A DNA stretch of 64,000 nt from Mycobacterium sp. 852013-50091_SCH5140682 (GCF_001665685.1 NZ_LZTB01000118.1:62001-126000); one strand, 5' to 3'. Counted from the stretch's first letter, positions 7,076 through 15,295 are shown. Made by a program: numbers and translations. The notes: generated from the sequence alone by a model not told the origin.

Positions 7076-8656
7076 ATGAGCGGGATCGTTATCAGCTACC
7101 GGCGGGAGGACACGGAGGGATCGGCGGGCCGACTGTACGACCGCCTGGTCGAGCGGTATGGCCGAGAGTTGGTCTTCATGGACTTCTATTCCATCGGGTC
7201 CGGGGAAGATTGGGGGGCCGAGATCGACCGCGTCATAGCCCGCAGTTCAGTCCTGCTTGCACTCATCGGCCCGCGATGGGCATCAGCGACCGACCAGAAT
7301 GGACGCCGTTGGCTCGAAGTCGAGGGCGACTACGTTAGACGCGAGATCCGAACCGCCCTGCAACAGGGCATCCACGTCGTGCCCGTTCTTGTGCAGAGCG
7401 CGCGCATGATTGAATCCTCGGCTTTGCCGGCGGATCTCGCGGGTTTGGGTGCCATGCAGGCCATTGTCCTTGACTCATGGCACTACGACCGCGACGTGGA
7501 GCGCCTGTCGCGGTTGCTCGACGCGGCTATGGATGTCGGGGGCGAGATACCCGGCCTGGATCCTCGGAGGACGGCGGTCGCCGCTTTCGTCGGGTGTGCA
7601 GAGAGGGGCCCCATCGGCCAACCGTGGCGGGTCACGCAGTGGGCCGAGTACCTGCACGAGTTCGGACGCAATGGCAGATCGTTCCTCCCCCGCTCGGTAT
7701 ACGCGTGGTTCTGTAACGGAGGAGGGGCCTGCTACATCGTGCGGGTGGGCGACGACACCGCACCTCCGGCTCCCGAGGTGCTCCGAAAGCGGATCAGCGG
7801 CGCCCTGTTGGACCTTCTGTCGTTCGGGGAGGTCACCATCCTGGCCGCCCCGGACGTGTTGTGGCTCTACGAGGCCAATCTGTGCGACCTCGAATTCGTA
7901 AGAGACTGCCAGATCGCAATGATTGCCCACTGCGGACGCATGCTCAATCGGGTGTCCCTGCTCGACGGCCCGCGGGGGCTTTCTCCGCAACAGTTCGCCG
8001 AATTTCGCGAGAGATTACTCCCGGACGACGCGAAGTTCGCGACTCTCTATTACCCATGGATCGTAGATAGTTTTGGGCAGTACAACCCTCCCAGCGGTGT
8101 CGTCGCGGGTATGTGGGCCGGTAGCGATGCCGCCGCGGGTGTGTGGGCGCCACCGGCAAACAGGCCACTCCAGGGCGTTAACAATTTGGAGGTTGTGGTC
8201 GGCCGCCACGACTGGGATCTGCTGCAGGCCAAGGGCATCAATGTCCTGCTGCAGGTTCCGGGGCGGGGCATCGTGGCCTCGGGGGCGCGGACGCTCGGCG
8301 ACAAACACGATTCCCACTCTCGCGACTTGGCGACCGTTCGTCTCGCTGGGGCTCTTGGGGAGCTCGTCCGTCGGGCCACCTCGTGGGCCGCCTTCGAGCG
8401 GAGCAATAAGGCCACGTGGCGGCGGCTGACCGAGACGCTCGAGGCCATTTTGCAGACGCTATGGCAGCAGGGTGCCTTCGCAGGTGAACGTCCATCCGAC
8501 GCGTTCTTCGTCAAGTGCGACGACGAAGTAAATGTGGCCGAGGTGATCGATTCGGGCGTCATCCAGGCGGAATTCGGATTCGCGCCGAAGATCCCCGGCT
8601 ACTTTGTAAAGATGCAAATCGAGCAGCCCTCCGGGGACGTGACGCACTTCGCCTAA
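7076..8656 (+). CDS. TIR domain fused to contractile tail-sheath protein
   Basis: A 526-residue protein made of two recognisable parts. Residues 1-150 are a bacterial TIR domain: IVISYRREDTEGSAGRL, ELVFMDFYSIGSGEDW, LLALIGPRWAS, DYVRREIRTAL and VVPVLVQ. Glu90 in RREIRTAL aligns with the catalytic glutamate of the SARM1 TIR NADase (KEIVTAL), so NAD-cleaving activity is plausible. Residues about 165-526 are a phage/CIS sheath: TAVAAFVGCAERGP, SVYAWFCNGGGACYIVRV, YNPPSGVVAGMWA, GINVLLQVPGRGI, GARTL, TLWQQGAFAG and DAFFVKCDDE. The TIR domain replaces the N-terminal arm that normally links sheath subunits. The ATG at codon 31 of the longer open frame is chosen because it starts the TIR fold and follows GAGGGCGG. 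No tube, baseplate, spike or AAA+ gene is adjacent. Confidence 0.88.
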   Translation: MSGIVISYRREDTEGSAGRLYDRLVERYGRELVFMDFYSIGSGEDWGAEIDRVIARSSVLLALIGPRWASATDQNGRRWLEVEGDYVRREIRTALQQGIHVVPVLVQSARMIESSALPADLAGLGAMQAIVLDSWHYDRDVERLSRLLDAAMDVGGEIPGLDPRRTAVAAFVGCAERGPIGQPWRVTQWAEYLHEFGRNGRSFLPRSVYAWFCNGGGACYIVRVGDDTAPPAPEVLRKRISGALLDLLSFGEVTILAAPDVLWLYEANLCDLEFVRDCQIAMIAHCGRMLNRVSLLDGPRGLSPQQFAEFRERLLPDDAKFATLYYPWIVDSFGQYNPPSGVVAGMWAGSDAAAGVWAPPANRPLQGVNNLEVVVGRHDWDLLQAKGINVLLQVPGRGIVASGARTLGDKHDSHSRDLATVRLAGALGELVRRATSWAAFERSNKATWRRLTETLEAILQTLWQQGAFAGERPSDAFFVKCDDEVNVAEVIDSGVIQAEFGFAPKIPGYFVKMQIEQPSGDVTHFA

Positions 8657-8818
8657 ATAAAGCAGGGGTCGTTACCGCTCCCCTTCGGCAAACTCGCACT
8701 AGTTGAACAGGCAAGACGCGACCTCGAAGAACGCTTGAGGAATCACGGCGTGGCAAGGGCACGTGCACAACGCGAATCGGTAACTTCAGTTGCCGCCGCC
8801 TGCGCACCCACGCTGGCT

Positions 8819-9002
8819 CAGGTTCGGCAGCCCCGCCACTTTGGGGGCGACGGTACCGGTGCAGCAACTGGCCCAGACTGTCGATCGACGGGTCTCGGCG
8901 CAGGTGATCGTGATCGAAGGTCAGGTGATGATTACCGTAGGCGGAGTCGACGCCACCTTCACGCCCGAGCCGTTGCAGTGAACGTCTGAGCCCGAGGTGT
9001 CC
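8819..9002 (+). pseudogene. Rearranged yaeQ 3' fragment
   Basis: This segment has two joined parts. First come 33 bases of yaeQ in reverse orientation (8819-8851), then, after three bases, 148 bases of the yaeQ 3' end in forward orientation (8855-9002). The 23 bases that separate these parts in the intact gene are missing. It begins 162 bases after the TIR-sheath stop and encodes nothing functional. The forward frame still reads through to the yaeQ stop. Confidence 0.9.
8855..9002 (+). repeat. Direct repeat copy 2: 3' end of yaeQ (148 bp)
   Basis: Second copy of 3986-4133, with three substitutions. Similarity ends abruptly after the shared GAGGTGTCC. Confidence 0.92.
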
Positions 9003-9083
9003 GCCACACCTGGGTCATCAGCAACGAAGGCCGTCAGCTCCGCGCATGGTCAGGGTTGAGGTTCTTTTCGACGTGTCTGTATC

Positions 9084-9467
9084 TCATCGATTCGGCATCG
9101 ACTCATCGGCGGCGTCCGACGCTGCGGCGATCACCTCGTCGAGCACGTCGCGCGAATTCGCCAATTCCCGCATGGCACGGTCCAATCGGTCCCGCTCGGC
9201 CCGCAATTCGGCCAGCAGTCTCGGAGTGGCCTCTCGGGCGGGTCCGCCGTCCGTGTCGCGCATGCACGGCAGCAGACCGGCGATGGTGTTGCTGCGCAGT
9301 CCCGCAGCGAACAGCTCCTGGATGTGTATCACCCGGTCCACTGCCGTCTCGGCGTACTCGCGCTGCCCGCTGGGCGTCCTCGCGGCTGCCAGCAGCCCTT
9401 GCTGCTCGTAATAGCGCAACGACCGCTCGCTTACCCCAGTACGTCGAGACAGCTCGCCAATCCGCAT
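9084..9467 (-). CDS. MerR-family transcriptional regulator
   Basis: A 127-residue MerR protein. The N-terminal winged helix is canonical (MRIGELSRRTGVSERSLRYY, then EQQGLLAAARTPSGQREY). A dimerisation coiled coil follows (LLAELRAERDRLDRAMRELANSRDVLDEVIA). There is no cysteine-rich metal loop, so it probably senses an organic compound or redox state. I start at MRIGEL because MerR proteins begin there; an upstream ATG 12 codons earlier is in frame. It is divergent from the deacetylase gene, and the intervening promoter carries a MerR-type dyad, so it likely controls that gene and itself. Confidence 0.88.
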   Translation of the reverse strand: MRIGELSRRTGVSERSLRYYEQQGLLAAARTPSGQREYAETAVDRVIHIQELFAAGLRSNTIAGLLPCMRDTDGGPAREATPRLLAELRAERDRLDRAMRELANSRDVLDEVIAAASDAADESMPNR

Positions 9468-9490
9468 GGTGCCATTTATACCGTCGAGGA

Positions 9491-9522
9491 TTGACTCTGA
9501 CATCGGTGTCAGCTCCTACCGT
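9491..9522 (+). promoter_or_regulatory. MerR-type promoter with long spacer and perfect dyad
   Basis: The -35 box TTGACT (9491-9496) and a -10-like TACCGT (9517-9522) are 20 bases apart, which is longer than normal and typical of MerR-activated promoters. The spacer holds the perfect dyad CTGACA-TCGG-TGTCAG (9497-9512). The deacetylase ATG lies 7 bases after the -10 box, so its mRNA would be leaderless or nearly so. The dyad also lies just upstream of the divergent MerR gene. Confidence 0.7.
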
Positions 9523-9529
9523 GCCGGAC

Positions 9530-10387
9530 ATGACGACACTCCCCTTCACGTACAGCCCCATCACCGAACGCCCACCATTGGCCTGGCCGAACGGCGGCCG
9601 TGTGGCGGTGTACATCGGCCTCAACATCGAGTACTTCCATCCCGACTTCCCATCAACCAGCATCTGGCCGGGCACCGCCGACCTGAAGCCGGATGCGCTC
9701 AATCACGGCTGGCGCGACTACGGCACCCGGGTAGGCATCTGGCGCATCATCGATGCCCTGGACCGGTACGGCGTGCGTGCCTCCGCCCTGCTCAATTCCG
9801 ATGTCGCCGAGCATTTTCCGCAGATCGTGGCGGCCGGTAAGGAGCGCGACTGGGCCTGGCTTGCGCACGGACGGACCAATTCGGTACTACATACCGGATA
9901 CACGCTGGACGAGGAACGCCGCCTCCTCGAGGAGATCACCCACACGATCGCCGCGGCTACTGGACGGGCACCGCACGGCTGGATGGGGCCGGGGCTGACC
10001 GAGACGCATCACACCCCGGCACTGTTGGCAGACCTCGGCTATCACTACATGTTGGACTGGACCAACGACGATCAGCCTTATCCGCTGACCGTGCCGGGCA
10101 TGCTCAGCGTCCCTTACTCCGTCGAGCTCAACGACCTGCTGATCTTCGGAAAAGGTTTCACCGGAGCCGAATTCGTGCAGATGGTGATCGACCAGTACGA
10201 GCAACTGCATCGGGACGCCGCAACAGGTGGACGGGTCCTAGCACTGGCGCTGCATCCGTTCGTCATCGGGCAGGCATTCCGGCACCGGTACTTCGAGCAG
10301 GTCTTGGAATTCCTGGCCACCGCGCCGGATGCGTGGCTGACCACCAGCGATGACATCGCGGCGCACTATATGTCGAGCGGCGCTTAA
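9530..10387 (+). CDS. Polysaccharide deacetylase-family hydrolase (PuuE-like)
   Basis: A 285-residue NodB-homology protein of the allantoinase PuuE/peptidoglycan-deacetylase type. It starts with ITERPPLAWPNGGRVAVYIGLNIEYF, a characteristic opening. It has RVGIWRIIDALDRYGVRASALLNSDV (strand and helix after the first motif), AHGRTNS (metal-site histidine), GHRTAGW-equivalent APHGWMGPGLTETHHTPALL, and LHPFVIGQ near the C-terminus. Such enzymes hydrolyse amide bonds in allantoin-like or N-acetyl substrates; the substrate here is unknown. The ATG start lies directly behind the MerR-type promoter. Confidence 0.82.
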   Translation: MTTLPFTYSPITERPPLAWPNGGRVAVYIGLNIEYFHPDFPSTSIWPGTADLKPDALNHGWRDYGTRVGIWRIIDALDRYGVRASALLNSDVAEHFPQIVAAGKERDWAWLAHGRTNSVLHTGYTLDEERRLLEEITHTIAAATGRAPHGWMGPGLTETHHTPALLADLGYHYMLDWTNDDQPYPLTVPGMLSVPYSVELNDLLIFGKGFTGAEFVQMVIDQYEQLHRDAATGGRVLALALHPFVIGQAFRHRYFEQVLEFLATAPDAWLTTSDDIAAHYMSSGA

Positions 10388-10416
10388 CGTTTGAGACCGC
10401 CCCGCGGAACCCAATC

Positions 10417-10435
10417 AAGTTGACATATTCAACTT
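10417..10435. promoter_or_regulatory. Inverted repeat after the deacetylase gene
   Basis: AAGTTGA and TCAACTT form perfect 7-base arms around CATAT. It could be an operator; it lacks the GC-rich stem and T-run expected of a terminator. The remaining bases before the next gene show a second short dyad (GAATG-AA-CATTC, 10607-10618) just upstream of the MerR/GyrI start. Confidence 0.35.
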
Positions 10436-10624
10436 CTCGGCGACGCCTCAGTACTGGCGGATATCGAGCCGCGGATCTCACTGAGGGAAAGACGGGCCGA
10501 ATCCTGGATGCGCCAAGACCCCGGCTGACGCCATGCGTGCAGTCGTCCCCTCTCCCCTCGCTACATCACGGGCGCATGCACTCAGCTCCTTTGCCGAAAC
10601 CTGATTGAATGAACATTCGAGATC

Positions 10625-11506
10625 ATGTCTTCTCCCCTCGCGGGGGGTCAAACGCGGAAGGCAGCGCTTGTGCGATCGGGCCTGACCATCGGCGAGTTCG
10701 CCACGCTGACGCGGCTGAGCGTGCGGACTCTGCGGCGCTACCACTCGACCGGGCTCCTTGAGCCGGACACAGTGGACTCCTCGACCGGCTACCGGTATTA
10801 CACAGCGGAGCAGATTCCCACCGCGCAGGTCATCCACCAGCTGCGTCAGCTCGACGTGCCGCTGGCGGAGGTCCAGTCGATTCTCGCCACCAAAGACCCA
10901 CAGGAGCGTGCGGAGGTGGCCGCACGGCATCTTCGCCGACTTGAGGGCGAGCTGGAACGGACGCGCGCTTCCCTGGTCTCGCTGCGCCGCCTGCTGCGCC
11001 CAGATCGGGCTGCGCTCGACGTCGAGTTGCGATCGGTGCCGGCCCGCGCTGTCGTCGGAATCAAAGGACGAATCAGACTTGATGAGTCACTGCAGTGGTA
11101 CGACGCTGCGATGGCGTTACTGGACGCCGAATTTCCAGAGGGGGAACGCACCGGGCCACCGGGCGGCCAATATTCCAACGACTTGTTCACCCACGGCGCC
11201 GGGTCCCTGGCCGTCTATCGCCCAGTGCGTGATCCCCGGCCGGCCGGCCGGATCGAGGTCATCGAGTTGCCCGCCGTCGAACTCGCGGTCACGGTCCACC
11301 CCGGGCCGCATGACGACATCGATGTCACCTACGGCTGCCTCGGCTCGTGGGTCGTCGACCATGCGTTGGCCGTTGACGGACCCATCTACGAGATCTACAC
11401 CGTTGGGCCGCGTGACACCGATGACCCGGCGAGCTGGCGCACCGACATCGGTTGGCCGGTATTCCATCTCGCCGGGGCCGCCGGTAGCGCTTCCGCTAGT
11501 TGTTGA
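10625..11506 (+). CDS. MerR-family regulator with GyrI-like effector domain
   Basis: A 293-residue regulator. The MerR helix-turn-helix (LTIGEFATLTRLSVRTLRRY, then STGYRYY) covers about residues 20-85. A coiled-coil helix lies at about 95-125 (HLRRLEGELERTRASLVSLRRLL). A GyrI/BmrR-type ligand domain follows from about 140, starting with LRSVPARAVVGIKGR and including GSLAVYRPVRD and VIELPAVELAVTVHPGPH. Proteins of this design bind hydrophobic or cationic drugs. Its 3' end overlaps the convergent SDR gene by 11 bases. The ATG start lies close to a short dyad. Confidence 0.87.
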   Translation: MSSPLAGGQTRKAALVRSGLTIGEFATLTRLSVRTLRRYHSTGLLEPDTVDSSTGYRYYTAEQIPTAQVIHQLRQLDVPLAEVQSILATKDPQERAEVAARHLRRLEGELERTRASLVSLRRLLRPDRAALDVELRSVPARAVVGIKGRIRLDESLQWYDAAMALLDAEFPEGERTGPPGGQYSNDLFTHGAGSLAVYRPVRDPRPAGRIEVIELPAVELAVTVHPGPHDDIDVTYGCLGSWVVDHALAVDGPIYEIYTVGPRDTDDPASWRTDIGWPVFHLAGAAGSASASC

Positions 11507-12335
11507 AATCCGCTCCGCGCGAAAGCGTCTCGTTCACGCGGACATCGGCAAGAGCCTGCTGCAAGGTTGCGACAACGGTGTCGTAACCGTCGCTACCGAG
11601 CACGAGTCTTCGAGGCGGCGGATTCTGAGCCATGGCGGCGATCACAGCGCGGGCACCGCGTCGCGGATCGCCGGGCTGAGCACCATCCTGGTCGATCATC
11701 GCCCAGCGAACCTGCTCGAGCATGTCGTGATACTCCGGGACTGACTCCTCGACGGGCTGGTCCGCGAAGCCTGCGTAGGCCCGGGTTCGGAAGGCCCCAG
11801 GTTCGACCGCCATGACGTGAATGCCCTGTGCCACAACCTCATTCCGCAGCGCTTCGGTGACAGCCTCGACGGCGAACTTGGCCGCGCTGTAGTAACCGAA
11901 GCCGGTCACCGCGCTCAGCCCGGCCACCGAGGACATGTTGATGACCCAGCCGCCGCCGCGGGCGCGCATCCCCGGAAGCACCGCACGTGTCACCTGAACC
12001 ACGGCGAAGAAGTTCAGTTCGAACATTGCTCGGACCGCAGCCTCGTTCATGCCCTCGATCGATCCGTACCGCCCCCGGCCGGCGTTGTTGACCAGCACGT
12101 CGATGCCACCCAGGAACTCCTCGGATGTGCCTACCGCGTCCCGGACCTGTACCGGATCGGTGACATCCAGTTTCACGACGTGCACACGTTCGCCGTACTC
12201 GGCTGCCCATGCGCCAAGTTCCTCGGGGCGGCGGGCGGTGAGCACGACCCGGTCCCCTGCTTCGAGCGCCGCATCGGCGTAGGCCATGCCGAATCCGCCC
12301 GGGGTGCCGCCGGTGATGAACCATCGCCTGGTCAT
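11496..12335 (-). CDS. Classical SDR oxidoreductase
   Basis: A 279-residue short-chain dehydrogenase with intact motifs: cofactor loop TGGTPGGFGMAYA near the N-terminus, D-V-T at about residue 60, NNAGRGRYG at about 88-96, and catalytic S/YxxxK in YYSAAKFAVEAVTEALR. The first loop followed by TARRPEELG suggests NADP preference. The C-terminal extension (RRLVLGSDGYDTVVATLQQAL) is typical of the YciK/oxidoreductase-type group often annotated as SDR family 3-ketoacyl-like enzymes. It overlaps the upstream NTF2-like gene by ATGA, so the two are co-translated. Confidence 0.88.
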   Translation of the reverse strand: MTRRWFITGGTPGGFGMAYADAALEAGDRVVLTARRPEELGAWAAEYGERVHVVKLDVTDPVQVRDAVGTSEEFLGGIDVLVNNAGRGRYGSIEGMNEAAVRAMFELNFFAVVQVTRAVLPGMRARGGGWVINMSSVAGLSAVTGFGYYSAAKFAVEAVTEALRNEVVAQGIHVMAVEPGAFRTRAYAGFADQPVEESVPEYHDMLEQVRWAMIDQDGAQPGDPRRGARAVIAAMAQNPPPRRLVLGSDGYDTVVATLQQALADVRVNETLSRGADFNN

Positions 12336-12694
12336 GGCTCGATCACCAGCCGGCTGATCAGGTCGCCGTCAAGGCCGAACCGGTAGTAAAGATCGGTGAC
12401 TCCGCCGGGGAAATTGCCCTCGAGGTGCTGCACGACCTCGACCCTGTCGGCACCGATGGTTGTGGCGCCCACGAATTTCGTCGTGTAGGTGTACTCGCTG
12501 GCAGAACCGGTCAGCCAGGCACGGATCTCATCGTGCCCGACGTAGTTGCGGTGCTCGTCGGTCACGACGGCATCGGTGGTGAATGTTGAGAGCACCTCGC
12601 CGGTGTCGCGGGCATCGTGGGCAATCAGGTACCTCTTGATTGTGGTGGGCAGGGATTCCCACTCCGTCGGTGTGTGGTGTTCGTGAAGTGTCAT
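12332..12694 (-). CDS. NTF2/SnoaL-like protein
   Basis: A 120-residue cone-shaped alpha+beta protein of the SnoaL type (TTIKRYLIAHDARDTGEVLSTFTTDAVVTDE, then VGHDEIRAWL and strands to LISRLVIEP). Members are isomerases, hydrolases, dehydratases or non-enzymatic ligand binders. It is the first gene of a two-gene operon with the SDR (4-base overlap), so it may act on the same substrate. Confidence 0.82.
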   Translation of the reverse strand: MTLHEHHTPTEWESLPTTIKRYLIAHDARDTGEVLSTFTTDAVVTDEHRNYVGHDEIRAWLTGSASEYTYTTKFVGATTIGADRVEVVQHLEGNFPGGVTDLYYRFGLDGDLISRLVIEP

Positions 12695-12774
12695 GACCCC
12701 AAGGTGGCGGCTCCCGTAGGGAGAGAGTCAAGGACCGGCCACCGAAGTCGGCATTGGCTGCTGCCGCCATCGAC

Positions 12775-13683
12775 TTAGACACCGTCGATGTCAGTTTGGA
12801 TGCGTTCAAGGGTGCGGCGGCAATTGGTGCTCATGATGGGGTTGCTGTCGATGTAGTACCAGACAGCGCCCATGGCCTGTAGGAACGCCCACCCGCGTCC
12901 CCGTTGCCACTCCGCGTCGTCGCACCCGAGGTCATTTCTCAGCAGTTGACGACGGGGCGCGTCGAGCAAGTGCCACGCGCTCACCAGGTCCAATGCGGGA
13001 TCTGCGGCCTTGAAGCCGCTGACGTCGAGAACCCCCGAGAGGCAACCCCCGGTGGTGAGGATGTTGGGCGGGATCAGGTCGCCATGGCTCATGACGTCTG
13101 GTGTATCTCCACGAGGGAGAGCTCGGACCTCGTCCCAAATCCGGCGCATGCGAGGTACGTCAAGCAACCCCTCGCTGTTGGCCAAACACAGTTCGATCCA
13201 CTCGTCGTAGGACCCCAGGTACCCGCCGCGCCCCTTGCCGTCATAGGCGCGGCCGCGGGTGTCGATGGCGCGCACGGCCTGGATGAATGCCACCAAATCG
13301 GTTGCGAAGAAATCGGATTGAGAACAACTGTCGGCGGTAGCCGGATCCCCTGGCAGCCAGGTGTAGACCGACCACGGCAACGGATAGCCCGCTCCGGGTT
13401 GTCCGATCCCGAGCGGCGTGGGGGTGACAACGGGAGTGCGCCCACTTAGTTCTTCGGCGGCCGCCGCCTCCAGCTCAAGGTCTTGGCGCACCGACTCGAT
13501 GTCGTCGCTGGGTTCGAGGGGAAATCGCGCTACGACGTGCGCTCCAACCCGGAATATGGCGTTGACAGTGCCAGCTCCCGGCACCGACTGGATGGGCAGA
13601 CCCGCCCACTGAGGGAACTGCTCGGCGATGAGTCTGGCGACCGACAGCGGCGAGACCGACAGCTGACCGGGATGCATCTCCAC
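12775..13683 (-). CDS. Aminoglycoside phosphotransferase (APH)-family kinase
   Basis: A 302-residue APH-fold protein. It has a nucleotide-positioning region at VNAIFRVGAHVVARFPLE (about residues 40-57), a catalytic loop HGDLIPPNIL (about 199-208, matching HxDxxxxN), and a metal-binding aspartate in GVLDVSGFKAADPALDLV, where the usual IDFG reads LDVSG. It is more like the broad APH/choline-kinase-like family than a dedicated resistance enzyme. It is a single gene; whether it gives aminoglycoside resistance cannot be judged from sequence. Confidence 0.82.
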   Translation of the reverse strand: MEMHPGQLSVSPLSVARLIAEQFPQWAGLPIQSVPGAGTVNAIFRVGAHVVARFPLEPSDDIESVRQDLELEAAAAEELSGRTPVVTPTPLGIGQPGAGYPLPWSVYTWLPGDPATADSCSQSDFFATDLVAFIQAVRAIDTRGRAYDGKGRGGYLGSYDEWIELCLANSEGLLDVPRMRRIWDEVRALPRGDTPDVMSHGDLIPPNILTTGGCLSGVLDVSGFKAADPALDLVSAWHLLDAPRRQLLRNDLGCDDAEWQRGRGWAFLQAMGAVWYYIDSNPIMSTNCRRTLERIQTDIDGV

Positions 13684-13817
13684 CGCGGCAGCGTGTCACC
13701 ACTCCCCGGTCGGATACAACCAGATATCGGATGAGGGCAGCGGTGCTGTCGGACCGTGTTGTTACTTGGTCCGTTTCTAGATGTGTTCGTCCTGAGCTGC
13801 CGCTCCGGTGGTGCGTT

Positions 13818-14219
13818 CTAGCCGATGGCGAAGTCGCCTTTCCTCCAGGACCACGCGGTGAGCTTCCACGCCTCGTCGATTTTGCGCAGGGAGAACGTCC
13901 ACCACGCGGTTTGGTTGACGTGCTTGCCGGGGAGGTTGTACTCAAATGTGACGGGTAGCGCGAAGTCACCGGCGACGTCGACGTGCCGCGGTTCGCCGGT
14001 GCCGATGTGCAGATCCGTCACGCTCAGATGCCCGGCCTCGATGAGGGCGTCGGCGTACCAGTCCTGCGCGGCGGTCGGGCCCTGCCATACATGCGGCGCC
14101 AACCCGTCGAGGATCTGCATCGGGTCGGCACACGCAGCCGCCATCGCCTGCACGTCGCCGTTATTGAAGCCGTTCACGTAGGCGTGCACTGTGGTCATCG
14201 GGTCGTCGGGGTCGGACAT
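13818..14219 (-). CDS. NTF2/SnoaL-like protein, paralogue 1 of the DyP operon
   Basis: A 133-residue NTF2-like protein. The segment ILDGLAPHVWQGPTAAQDWY closely matches ILDGMAPHLWLGPTAAADWY in the paralogue at 16627-17031, so the two arose by duplication within the operon. The C-terminal strand pair (WWTFSLRKIDEAWKLTAWSWRKG) closes the cone. It is the last gene of a minus-strand operon. I start at MSDPDD, 45 codons into a longer open frame, because it follows an AGGGAGCACC ribosome site and starts the conserved fold. Confidence 0.78.
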   Translation of the reverse strand: MSDPDDPMTTVHAYVNGFNNGDVQAMAAACADPMQILDGLAPHVWQGPTAAQDWYADALIEAGHLSVTDLHIGTGEPRHVDVAGDFALPVTFEYNLPGKHVNQTAWWTFSLRKIDEAWKLTAWSWRKGDFAIG

Positions 14220-14266
14220 GGGAGAGGTGCTCCCTTCGCGCGGCTTGCGGGAAGTGCGTAGGACTG

Positions 14267-15274
14267 TCAGGCCATGGTGACCAGGTTGCGCCAGAAGTTC
14301 TGAAGGCTGTCGGTCCCGCCGAACAGGGTGGTGAAGTTGGTGGAATCGCAAAGCACGATGTCGCCAGACCGCTGCCCCGTCGGCGGCATCCAGATCAGCG
14401 TGTTGAACTCCGTGTTGCCTTCATCGATGAACGGGTGTGGTCGGGTGATATCTACCGGCTGCCGGCCGAGCACCCGCAGATCGTCGCTCTCCGGTTCGGT
14501 GAGCTTGTAGTGCGGAAGATGCGGATGGAAGTTGAACGTGGTGACGTCGGCGAGCAGATCCGCGCCATCCAAATCCCGAGCCTGGTTAAGCGGCGCGATC
14601 TGTGTGGTTCCCTCGACCACGGCCGGCCGCAGTCCCCAGGTGTTGTGTACCGGGACGTTCAATCCAGTCATCAGCGAGCGGGTGTACTGCCCGAATCGCT
14701 GCTGACGGGGCACCAGTTGGTCACCGTGGTGCAGGTACTCGACTTGGCGCTGGTTGAAGTCGTCGGTGAAGCCGACGTCGTGGTGCGGGGCGAGCATGAG
14801 GCAGGTGCCCTCCCGCTGTAACCAACGCCCGATCGCCTCTAGTTCCTCGGGCGCGGCCTCCTGTTCGGAGAGCAGGTGATCGAGGCCGAACACGAGCAGG
14901 GTGTCGGTGTCGTCGAGGATGCGCTCGTCGATCGGGAGCTTGTAGCCGGCCTGGTCAATGCGCTGGAACACCGCCACCGGGTGCCCGGTGATCTGTCCGG
15001 CGAGTTCCTGGAAGGCCAGGGTGGAGCGGTGGAACAGCTCCAGGGTGCCGGCGATGCCCTGAAGGAATTGCGCGGCGTCGTATTCCGGGGTCTCATAGGC
15101 TGGCCACAGCACGTTGCGGACCTCGGTCATGGTCGAGAACCGGTTGTACATTTCCGCCGGATCGCGTTGGGCTTCCCAGGGATAGCTCCAGGTCCAGTAG
15201 ATGCTGACGCGCCTCCCGCCGGTGTGCGGGCGGGTGATGTGGTTCTGGTTGTAGGTGCGTGCCGGTGTGCTCAT
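14267..15274 (-). CDS. Unassigned protein with a possible amidotransferase-like fold
   Basis: A 335-residue protein that I cannot place in a named family. It starts RVSIYWTWSYPWEAQRD; about residues 125-160 read DDTDTLLVFGLDHLLSEQE, then EAIGRWLQREGTCLMLAPHHDVG, an arrangement reminiscent of GATase1/ThuA-like folds, in which a strand-loop-helix presents ligands. It is rich in His, Asp and Asn, including FNFHPHLPHY, RPHPFIDEGNTEFN and GDIVLCDSTNF. It sits between the DyP peroxidase and an NTF2-like gene, 21 and 47 bases from them, so a role in the same pathway is likely. Confidence 0.7.
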   Translation of the reverse strand: MSTPARTYNQNHITRPHTGGRRVSIYWTWSYPWEAQRDPAEMYNRFSTMTEVRNVLWPAYETPEYDAAQFLQGIAGTLELFHRSTLAFQELAGQITGHPVAVFQRIDQAGYKLPIDERILDDTDTLLVFGLDHLLSEQEAAPEELEAIGRWLQREGTCLMLAPHHDVGFTDDFNQRQVEYLHHGDQLVPRQQRFGQYTRSLMTGLNVPVHNTWGLRPAVVEGTTQIAPLNQARDLDGADLLADVTTFNFHPHLPHYKLTEPESDDLRVLGRQPVDITRPHPFIDEGNTEFNTLIWMPPTGQRSGDIVLCDSTNFTTLFGGTDSLQNFWRNLVTMA

Positions 15275-15295
15275 GATGAGCCCCCTTCGCAGTGG

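Noticed and set aside
7076..8656. Reading the sheath homology as part of a prophage
   Set aside because: No capsid, terminase, portal, tube, tape measure, baseplate or lysis gene is present anywhere nearby, and the sheath type fits injection systems as well as phages.
10758..11744. 328-codon plus-strand frame over the MerR/GyrI gene
   Set aside because: It is a shadow in another frame of a clear regulator and runs into the SDR; the product is Arg/Ser-rich.
12775..13683. Annotating the APH-family protein as an aminoglycoside resistance gene
   Set aside because: The family is broad, the metal-binding motif deviates from resistance enzymes, and nothing around it indicates antibiotic resistance.
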